DNA of 5,669 nucleotides from Gammaproteobacteria bacterium (GTDB lineage: Bacteria; Pseudomonadota; Gammaproteobacteria; Steroidobacterales; GCA-2729495). The notes beneath the pieces were generated by a model. The model saw nothing but the letters and a program-made list of their open reading frames with translations. It ran no database searches and was not told the origin of the DNA. Below, piece by piece: positions 1 through 5,669 of the stretch; position 1 is the stretch's first letter; the number at the start of each line of letters is the position of its first letter. The DNA lies in NCBI GenBank assembly GCA_023150055.1, contig JAKLLP010000143.1, positions 301 through 5,969 of the forward strand, given 5' to 3'. The position numbers were made by a program, and so were the translations under genes.

Positions 1-211
1 AGGCAGCGGCGCCCTTGCGCCGCAGACCACTGACTCGAATCGTTTCGAGCGTGATCCCCTCGGCAGGGACGATGCGCGCCTCGAATCCGTTCGCGCTGCC
101 GAGCCAGACCACTGACTCGTTCTGCCCGCGCAGGGCCCGCGCTACCGCGAGCGCCGGAAACACGTGACCACCGGTGCCGCCCGCCATGATGAGTACCGGC
201 CCGGTGCTCAT
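1..211 (-). CDS. murG: MurG, lipid II-forming GlcNAc transferase (partial, N-terminal 70 residues)
   Basis: MurG transfers GlcNAc from UDP-GlcNAc to lipid I at the inner face of the cytoplasmic membrane, giving lipid II. Only the first 70 codons are present; the gene runs off the low-coordinate edge. The fragment begins MSTGPVLIMAGGTGGHVFPA and so contains the GGTGGH glycine-rich loop (residues 11-16) of the N-terminal Rossmann domain, including the conserved His16. It continues with the family-typical VWLG (35-38), E44 before the IVP segment, and RVSGLRRKG (59-67), all aligning with E. coli MurG as I remember it. The start at 211 is supported by a GAGGT Shine-Dalgarno match seven bases upstream and by the ATGA overlap with the ftsW stop. 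MurG follows FtsW directly in the E. coli dcw cluster too. Identity is firm; nothing can be said about the C-terminal UDP-GlcNAc-binding half. Confidence 0.97.
   Translation of the reverse strand, partial: MSTGPVLIMAGGTGGHVFPALAVARALRGQNESVVWLGSANGFEARIVPAEGITLETIRVSGLRRKGAAA
23..119. repeat. Pair of exact 15-base direct repeats inside murG
   Basis: The 15-mer CAGACCACTGACTCG occurs at 23-37 and again at 105-119. On the coding strand the two copies are read in different frames: one encodes RVSGL (59-63), the other spans the end of N31 through most of W36. Different frames mean they are not a duplicated protein motif. Chance is the simplest explanation. Confidence 0.85.
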
Positions 212-1401
212 GCGGGCAACCTCGCGCCGGCGCTGCGGCGGCGGGCACCGCCGGCGCCGGTGCGGATCTCGCGATCGATGCGCAGGAGCAGTCCGTAGCC
301 GATCAGCGTGACGATCATGCTGCTCCGCCCGTAGCTCAGCAGCGGCAGCGTCAGGCCCTTGGTGGGCAGGATGCCCGTGTTCACGCCGATGTTGATGAAC
401 ACCTGCAAGGCCTGCCAGGTGGCGAAGCCGAACGCGATGCAGGCATGGAACAGCCACTGCTTCAGCGCCGCCTGGCGGGCGATGAACAGGGCGCGCCACA
501 CGACGATGCAGAAGAGCCCGATCACCAGCACACTGCCGACGAGGCCGAACTCCTCGGCGATCACGGCGAAGAGGAAGTCGGTGTGCGCCTCCGGGAGATA
601 AAAGAGCTTCTGCACGCTGCCGCCGAGTCCGAGCCCGGTCCACTGGCCGGTGCCGATGGCGATCAGCGACTGCGTGAGCTGGAAGCCGGTGTTGTATGGG
701 TCCTGCCAGGGGTCGAGGAACGAGGTGAGACGCACCACGCGGTACGGCGCAGCCACCGCGGCAAGCCCCGCGACGACCGCTACCCCGGCCACGCAGAACA
801 GGAAATAGCGCAGCCGCCCGCCGGCAATGAACAGCACGGCAAGCGTCATGGCCATCAGCATGAGCGCGGCGCCGAAATCCGGCTGCATCAGCAGCAGCAC
901 GCAGGCGACGCCGCTGAGCACGAGAGGCCGCGCAAAGCCGGCAAAATCCCCGCGCAGCGCGTCATTGCGTCGCACGGCGTAGCCCGCGAGATACAGGAGC
1001 AGCAACAGCCGCGCGGGCTCGGACACCTGTATGACGTTGATCCCGGCAATGCTCAACCAGCGGGTGCTGCCGTTGACGGTACGCCCCAGGCCCGGCAGCA
1101 GCACGGCGGCAAGCAGGACGAACGCCCCGAGCGCCAGCAACGGCCCCAACCGCTGCCAGGCCAGCATCGGGATCCGCAACACGACCGCCGCGCCCGAGAG
1201 CCCCACCGCAACCGCACCGAGCTGGCGCAGGAAGAAGTACAGCGGCCCGCCGTAATCACGCTCGGCGAGCGACATCGACGCCGAGGCCACCATCACGAGG
1301 CCGATGCCGAGGAGCGCGCCGAGCGCCAGCAGCAGGATCAGATCCACGGCCTGCTCGTCGTCGAACAATGCGGGGCGAAACGACGACGTGTACGCGCTCA
1401 T
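208..1401 (-). CDS. ftsW: FtsW, SEDS-family septal peptidoglycan glycosyltransferase
   Basis: FtsW is the polytopic SEDS polymerase that, with its class B PBP partner FtsI, builds septal glycan strands from lipid II. The protein has 397 residues (E. coli about 414) and about ten hydrophobic segments, near 19-40, 57-77, 86-104, 123-142, 156-172, 174-195, 198-218, 276-303, 317-337 and 352-374. SEDS landmarks include NGSTRWL (110-116), QPDFGAAL (173-180), the loop YLPEAHTDFLFAVIAEEFG (268-286) with D275 at the position of the essential Asp, and GILPTKGLTLPLLSYG (343-358). The paralogue RodA is less likely, because the gene sits between murD and murG where ftsW belongs. Oddities are R359 after SYG, where E. 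coli FtsW has Gly, and QVSE (125-128) in place of a QP(S/A)E-type motif. The start at 1401 overlaps the murD stop as ATGA and has a GAGG element seven bases upstream. The C-terminal tail is short, basic and presumably cytoplasmic. Confidence 0.97.
   Translation of the reverse strand: MSAYTSSFRPALFDDEQAVDLILLLALGALLGIGLVMVASASMSLAERDYGGPLYFFLRQLGAVAVGLSGAAVVLRIPMLAWQRLGPLLALGAFVLLAAVLLPGLGRTVNGSTRWLSIAGINVIQVSEPARLLLLLYLAGYAVRRNDALRGDFAGFARPLVLSGVACVLLLMQPDFGAALMLMAMTLAVLFIAGGRLRYFLFCVAGVAVVAGLAAVAAPYRVVRLTSFLDPWQDPYNTGFQLTQSLIAIGTGQWTGLGLGGSVQKLFYLPEAHTDFLFAVIAEEFGLVGSVLVIGLFCIVVWRALFIARQAALKQWLFHACIAFGFATWQALQVFINIGVNTGILPTKGLTLPLLSYGRSSMIVTLIGYGLLLRIDREIRTGAGGARRRSAGARLPA
219..223 (-). promoter_or_regulatory. 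Shine-Dalgarno element of murG, inside ftsW
   Basis: The complement reads GAGGT, seven bases before the murG ATG at 211. It lies within the last codons of ftsW and supports both the murG start and independent ribosome recruitment in addition to coupling through the ATGA overlap. Confidence 0.7.
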
Positions 1402-2762
1402 GACAGCGCCTCGCGTGCCGCGCGGGCAAAGACGTCGCCGCGCTCCTCGTAGTTGCGGAACATGTCGAGGCTGCTGCAGGCCGGGGCGAGCAGCACCGTC
1501 CAGCCCGGTGCCGCAAGCAGGCGCGCGCGCCGAACGGCCGCCGGCAGGGACTCGCAGAGCTCCACCGCGCAGACTGCGCGCAGCTCGCGCGCGAGCGTCT
1601 CGCGATCCTTGCCGATCAGCAACGCGACCGCCTCGCGCCCGCGCAGCGCCGCGGCGAGACCGCCGAAATCCTGCCCCTTGCCGTCTCCCCCGGCGATCAG
1701 CGCCAACGGGCCGCTGACGCTGCCGATGCAGGTCACGGCGGCGGCGACGTTGGTCGCCTTGGAATCGTCGATCCAGGTGATGCCCGCGCCCCGGGCCACG
1801 ACCTGCATGCGATGGGGCAGGCCACGGAAATCGCGCAGCGCCCGCAGTGGCGCGTCGAAGGCGACACCCGCCGCATGGACCAGCGCCAGCGCCGCCAGCG
1901 CGTTAGCGACGTTGTGCCGGCCGGTGATGCCGAGTTCGTCGAGCGCGAGCAGTGGCTCGCGGCCGAATGCGAGGTGCGGCCGGCCGCCGCTGTCGAGGAC
2001 TCCGAAGTGCCCGGGCACCGGCGCGTCCAGCCCGAAGCCGAGGATCGACGTGCCGGCCGGCACCAGGGCGCCGAGCTCCGGTTCGTCACGATTGACCACC
2101 GCGGTCCTGCAGCGGGCGTAGATCCGCGCCTTCGCCTCGCCATAGGCGGCCATGCTGCCGTGCTTGTCGATGTGGTCGGGGGCGAGATTCAGCAACACCG
2201 CCGCCGCAAGCGGCAGCGGCGCGCTGCGCTCGAGCTGGAAACTCGACAGCTCGAGCACGTAGGCACGCTGCGCTGCGCTGAGCAGGTCGAGCGCCGGCGT
2301 GCCGAGATTGGCGCCGACCCCGACCGGCCAGCCCTCCGCCGCGAGCATCGCCCCCACCATCGAGGTCACGGTGCTCTTGCCGTTGGAACCGGTGATGCCG
2401 AATATCGGCGCCCTGGCCTCGGCGGCAAAGACATCGAGATCGCTCAGCACCTCGACGCCGCGGCGCCTGGCATCGGCGAGCAGCGGCAGGTCGAGGTCCA
2501 CGCCCGGCGAGACGACGATCTGCGCGACGCCGGGCGGCACCGCGGGCGGGATCGCGCCGGTGGCCAGTTGTGCCCCGGGCATGGCCGCGCGGATCGCCTC
2601 CAGCCCGGGCGGAGTCGCCCGCGTATCGGCAAAAATGGCGGGTGCGCCCCGCGCCGCGAAATAACGCGCGCAGGAAGCCCCGGTCGCACCCATGCCGAGC
2701 ACGAGCACCGTCGCCGCCCCCGCCGCCAATCGCTCGTCAGCCATGTCTGCCATTGCCGTCAT
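1398..2762 (-). CDS. murD: MurD, UDP-MurNAc-L-alanine:D-glutamate ligase
   Basis: MurD is the cytoplasmic ATP-dependent ligase that adds D-Glu to UDP-MurNAc-L-Ala. At 454 residues it is slightly longer than the E. coli enzyme (about 438). The N-terminal nucleotide-sugar domain has VLGMGATGAS (21-30). The central ATPase domain has the P-loop [10 protein letters not shown] (122-131, K129), ELSSFQLE (171-178), APDHIDKHGS (194-203) and AKARIY (210-215), where K211 matches the Lys carbamylated in Mur ligases. The C-terminal domain shows GRHNVANALAA (281-291), DDSKATN (332-338), GGDGKGQDF (358-366) and APACSSLDMFRNYEERGD (426-443). All expected catalytic residues are present. The start at 2762 is the first start codon after the mraY stop in this frame; Met4 and Met7 are possible alternatives, and the GGAG at 2776-2779 lies 13 bases upstream, which is long. 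The gene is 22 bases after mraY and its stop overlaps the ftsW start. Confidence 0.97.
   Translation of the reverse strand: MTAMADMADERLAAGAATVLVLGMGATGASCARYFAARGAPAIFADTRATPPGLEAIRAAMPGAQLATGAIPPAVPPGVAQIVVSPGVDLDLPLLADARRRGVEVLSDLDVFAAEARAPIFGITGSNGKSTVTSMVGAMLAAEGWPVGVGANLGTPALDLLSAAQRAYVLELSSFQLERSAPLPLAAAVLLNLAPDHIDKHGSMAAYGEAKARIYARCRTAVVNRDEPELGALVPAGTSILGFGLDAPVPGHFGVLDSGGRPHLAFGREPLLALDELGITGRHNVANALAALALVHAAGVAFDAPLRALRDFRGLPHRMQVVARGAGITWIDDSKATNVAAAVTCIGSVSGPLALIAGGDGKGQDFGGLAAALRGREAVALLIGKDRETLARELRAVCAVELCESLPAAVRRARLLAAPGWTVLLAPACSSLDMFRNYEERGDVFARAAREALS
1409..1412 (-). promoter_or_regulatory. Shine-Dalgarno element of ftsW, inside murD
   Basis: The complement reads GAGG, seven bases before the ftsW ATG at 1401. 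It lies inside the last codons of murD and supports the start that overlaps the murD stop. Confidence 0.65.
2228..2256. repeat. Perfect 10-base inverted repeat with 9-base loop, inside murD
   Basis: Arms GCTCGAGCTG (2228-2237) and CAGCTCGAGC (2247-2256) are exact reverse complements separated by nine bases. The arms encode LEL and QLE of the conserved LELSSFQLE segment of MurD (170-178). No T-run follows on either strand, so it is not an intrinsic terminator. It is probably a by-product of the protein motif and codon choice, although the transcript could form a stable hairpin here. Confidence 0.8.
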
Positions 2763-2775
2763 GTTCGCGATGGGT

Positions 2776-2779
2776 CTCC
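2776..2779 (-). promoter_or_regulatory. Possible Shine-Dalgarno element of murD
   Basis: The complement reads GGAG in the 22-base mraY-murD gap, the only non-coding DNA in the window. It is 13 bases from the ATG at 2762, longer than usual, and even further from the alternative Met4 and Met7 codons, so it argues weakly for the most upstream start. Confidence 0.4.
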
Positions 2780-2784
2780 AGCGC

Positions 2785-3870
2785 TCACCGAATCTTCAGG
2801 CTGGCGAGTCCCACCAGCACGAGGATGACGGTGATGATCCAGAACCGGACGATGACCTTCGGCTCCGCCCAGCCCATGAGTTCGAAGTGGTGGTGCAACG
2901 GCGCCATGCGGAACACGCGCCTGCCCGTCATCCGGAACGAGGCGACCTGGATCACCACCGACAGCGTTTCGAGCACGAAGACCCCGCCCATGATCAGCAG
3001 GATCAGCTCCTGGCGGACGATCACCGCCACCGTGCCGAGCGCGCCGCCGAGGGCGAGTGCGCCCACGTCACCCATGAACACCTGCGCGGGATAGGTGTTG
3101 AACCACAGGAAACCGAGGCCGGCACCGCCGATCGCCGCGCAGAACACCAGCATCTCGCCGGCTCCCTCGACATAGGGGATACCCAGATACCGCGCGAAGA
3201 TCGCGTTGCCGGCCGCGTAGGCGAACACGCCGAGCCCGCCGGCGACGAGCACGGCAGGCATCGTGGCGAGCCCGTCGAGTCCGTCGGTCAGGTTCACCGC
3301 GTTGCTCGTGCCGACGATCACCAGCATCACGAAGGCGACGTAGAGCCCGCCGAGCGGTATCGCCACGTCCTTGAGATACGGAATCAGCAGCGCAGTCTCC
3401 TGCGGCCGGTCCGCCAGCCAGTACAGGCAGGACGCCGCCAGCAGCGCCACCAGCGCCTGACCGAGCATCTTGGCCCGCGCGGAGATTCCCTTCGAGTTGC
3501 GCCTGGTCAGCTTGCGGTAATCATCGACGAAACCAATGAAGCCGTAAGCGAGCGTCACGCCGAGCGCAATCCACAGGTAGGCGCTGCGCAGATCGCCCCA
3601 GAGGAGCGCTCCGATCGCGACGGCGAAGAGAATCAGCGTTCCTCCCATGGTCGGGGTTCCGGCCTTGGCAAGGTGTGTGCCGGGTCCGTCGTCACGCACG
3701 CTCTGGCCGATGCGCTTCCTCTGCAACTGGCGTATCACGGCGGGGCCGAGCAGCAGCGACAGGGCGAGCGCAGTCAGCGCGCCGAGGATGGCGCGCATGG
3801 TGATGTACGTAAACAGGTTGAACCCGGATACGAAACGCGTGAGATATTCGGCCGCCAGGAACAGCACCAT
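2785..3870 (-). CDS. mraY: MraY, phospho-MurNAc-pentapeptide translocase
   Basis: MraY is the integral membrane enzyme that moves phospho-MurNAc-pentapeptide from UDP onto undecaprenyl phosphate, forming lipid I on the cytoplasmic face. The protein has 361 residues against 360 in E. coli and aligns along its whole length from memory, with about ten hydrophobic segments. Visible signatures are GTPTMGG (71-77), FVDDYRK (114-120, the D116/D117 pair), [13 protein letters not shown] (190-202), [18 protein letters not shown] (253-270, D268) and the histidine cluster MAPLHHHFE (322-330). These include the aspartates and histidines linked to Mg2+ and catalysis in this family. The start at 3870 shares one base with the murF stop (TGATG), and a full GGAGG lies three bases upstream, which is short spacing. 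The N-terminus matches the E. coli one in length and pattern, so this start is likely right. murD follows after 22 bases. Confidence 0.98.
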   Translation of the reverse strand: MVLFLAAEYLTRFVSGFNLFTYITMRAILGALTALALSLLLGPAVIRQLQRKRIGQSVRDDGPGTHLAKAGTPTMGGTLILFAVAIGALLWGDLRSAYLWIALGVTLAYGFIGFVDDYRKLTRRNSKGISARAKMLGQALVALLAASCLYWLADRPQETALLIPYLKDVAIPLGGLYVAFVMLVIVGTSNAVNLTDGLDGLATMPAVLVAGGLGVFAYAAGNAIFARYLGIPYVEGAGEMLVFCAAIGGAGLGFLWFNTYPAQVFMGDVGALALGGALGTVAVIVRQELILLIMGGVFVLETLSVVIQVASFRMTGRRVFRMAPLHHHFELMGWAEPKVIVRFWIITVILVLVGLASLKIR

Positions 3871-5269
3871 CAGCCTCCGTTTTCACCCGCCGCGCCGTCC
3901 CCGGCGAGCGCCTGCACGACCCGCTCCATGCCCATCGACCGTGAGCCCTTGACCAGCACCGTGGTGCCGGGCCGCAACGCCGCCAGCAGCGCCTGCGCCA
4001 GGCTGCCGACGTCCGCGTGCCACTCGGCATTGATGCCGAAGGCTTCGGCCGCGGAGCGGCTCTGCAGACCGGTGCAGAACAGCCGCATGACACCCGAGCG
4101 GCGCGCCAGCTCGCCGATCTCGCCATGCATGGCGGCGCTGTTTTCGCCGAGTTCCGCCATGTCACCGAGGACCAGCCAGCGCTCCCCGGAGAGACTCTCG
4201 AGGAAGGCAACAGCGGCCCGCACGGATCCAGGGTTGGCGTTGTAGCTGTCGTCGTACACCGTCACGCCGCGGGGACCGGGCACGCGGCAGAGCCGACCCG
4301 CCACGTTGCGCACGCTGGCGAGGCCCGCCGCGACGTCGGCGAGCGAGGCGCCGCAGGCGATCGTGGCGGCGGCGGCGGCGAGCGCATTCAGCACGTTGTG
4401 GCGGCCTGCCATGGTCAGCCGCAGCGGCTGCGTCCCTGCCGGCGTCGCCAGCGTGAATTTCAGCGACTGCCCGTCCCGGCCTGCGCTCTGCTCGATGTCT
4501 GCGGCGCGGAAGTCGGCGTCCGGGTGCAACCCGAAAGTCACCCGGTTGCGCCCGGCGCTGCGCGCCCACCAGCTCTGGAAGAAGCGGTCGTCGCGGTTGA
4601 TCACCGCCGTGCCGTCCGCCGGCAGCGCCTCGAACAGCTCGCCCTTCGTGCTGGCGACGTCTTCGACACCGCCGAACCCCTGCAGATGGGCGCGCGCCGC
4701 GTTCGTGACCACCGCGACGGTAGGCCGGGCGATGCGCGCGAGGTAGGCGATGTCACCGCGCTTTGCCGCGCCCATCTCGATCACGGCGGCGCGATGAGAA
4801 TCGTCGAGGTACAGCAAGGTGCGCGGCATGCCGATCTCGTTGTTCAGGTTGCCCCAGGTGACAAGCACCGGGTCGGTATCCCGGTGGCCGGCGCCGAGCG
4901 CCGCGCGCATCACCGCGGCGGTCATCTCCTTGACGGTGGTCTTGCCGTTGGAGCCGGTGATGCCGATCAGCGGAATGGAGAACCGGCTGCGCCAGCTCAG
5001 CGCGAAATCACCGAAGGCAATGCGCGTATCCGCCACTTCGATCTGCGCCAGCGGCAAGTCCTGGCGTGTCGCGACCACCGCGCCGGCCGCACCGAGACGC
5101 TGCGCCTCGGCGAGGAACCCGCTGCCGTCGTTGCGCGGACCGCGCAGCGCGAAGAAGAGCTCTCCGCGTTTCAGCGTGCGGGTATCGGTGCTGACGAAGT
5201 CGAACTCTGCGTCAGCCCCGTACAGGCGGCCACCCACCGCCTCGGCCACCATGGACAACCGGCCCATGC

Positions 5270-5273
<4 letters not shown>
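3870..5273 (-). CDS. murF: MurF, UDP-MurNAc-tripeptide:D-alanyl-D-alanine ligase
   Basis: MurF is the cytoplasmic ATP-dependent ligase that attaches D-Ala-D-Ala to UDP-MurNAc-tripeptide, making the substrate of MraY. It has 467 residues, normal for the family (E. coli about 452). The N-terminal domain shows [18 protein letters not shown] (28-45). The ATPase domain has [10 protein letters not shown] (104-113, K111), NLNNEIGMP (142-150), EMGA (166-169) and [12 protein letters not shown] (191-202). The C-terminal domain has [12 protein letters not shown] (289-300), [12 protein letters not shown] (339-350), [12 protein letters not shown] (368-379) and [13 protein letters not shown] (441-453). DDSYNANP and the KGSR-MGME segment separate MurF from MurC, MurD and MurE. 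The same frame stays open to 5618, but that part is murE read out of frame; the true start at 5273 gives an ATGA overlap with the murE stop. Only a weak G-rich element (complement of 5279-5285) precedes it, so coupling to murE translation is plausible. Confidence 0.97.
3874..3878 (-). promoter_or_regulatory. Shine-Dalgarno element of mraY, inside murF
   Basis: The complement reads GGAGG, a perfect core match, three bases before the mraY ATG at 3870 and within the last codons of murF. The spacing is shorter than ideal, but the strong match and the TGATG junction both point to this start. Confidence 0.6.

Positions 5274-5669
<396 letters not shown>

Noticed and set aside
445..1452. Plus-strand open frame of 335 codons opposite ftsW
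   Set aside because: Its translation is a biased Gln/His/Arg/Glu-rich string, as expected from reading the antisense of Leu/Ala/Val-rich membrane protein codons.
2266..2280. Three tandem CGCTG pentamers in murD
   Set aside because: Too short and low in information to call a functional repeat; it encodes an ordinary Ser-Ala-Ala-Gln-Arg stretch.
1812..2828. Plus-strand open frame of 338 codons opposite murD
   Set aside because: Antisense shadow with Arg/Gly/His-biased composition and no motif; murD itself is complete.
2692..4245. Plus-strand open frame of 517 codons spanning the murD, mraY and murF genes in antisense
   Set aside because: It is antisense to three genes with full sets of catalytic motifs, and its translation is rich in His, Arg, Glu and Gln with no recognisable domain. 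Such frames are expected opposite GC-rich coding DNA.
4365..4380. Run of five GGC triplets, considered as a phase-variable repeat
   Set aside because: It is a triplet repeat that encodes an Ala tract in murF ([11 protein letters not shown]), so length change would not shift the frame, and Ala-rich helices are normal at this place.

Overview
The window is a stretch of the division and cell wall (dcw) cluster of a high-GC Gram-negative bacterium, with every gene on the minus strand. In transcription order, from high to low coordinates, it holds murE (3' part only), murF, mraY, murD, ftsW and murG (5' part only). This is the same order as in the Escherichia coli dcw cluster. The MurE fragment carries the DNPR signature of meso-diaminopimelate-adding enzymes, and MraY and FtsW resemble proteobacterial proteins. 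A gammaproteobacterium is the most likely source, but that is inference from gene order and remembered protein resemblance, and I cannot place it at genus level.

Layout: murE 5270-5669 (its 5' end lies beyond the window), murF 3870-5273, mraY 2785-3870, murD 1398-2762, ftsW 208-1401, murG 1-211 (its 3' end lies beyond the window). Coding is almost continuous. The only intergenic DNA is 22 bases between mraY and murD. Three junctions are ATGA overlaps (murE/murF, murD/ftsW, ftsW/murG) and one is a TGATG overlap (murF/mraY). I see no promoter, terminator, RNA gene, mobile element or CRISPR array, so the genes are most simply read as part of one polycistronic transcript entering from the high-coordinate side.

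Together the genes cover much of lipid II synthesis and use. MurD and MurE add D-Glu and meso-DAP to UDP-MurNAc-L-Ala, and MurF adds D-Ala-D-Ala. MraY moves phospho-MurNAc-pentapeptide onto undecaprenyl phosphate to give lipid I, and MurG adds GlcNAc to give lipid II. FtsW is the SEDS glycosyltransferase that polymerises lipid II at the septum.

All complete genes have normal family length and intact catalytic motifs, with no frameshift or insertion. I looked for an undescribed system and found none. The remaining observations are minor: two residue variations in FtsW motifs, a perfect inverted repeat inside murD, a short direct repeat inside murG, and the tight gene overlaps.
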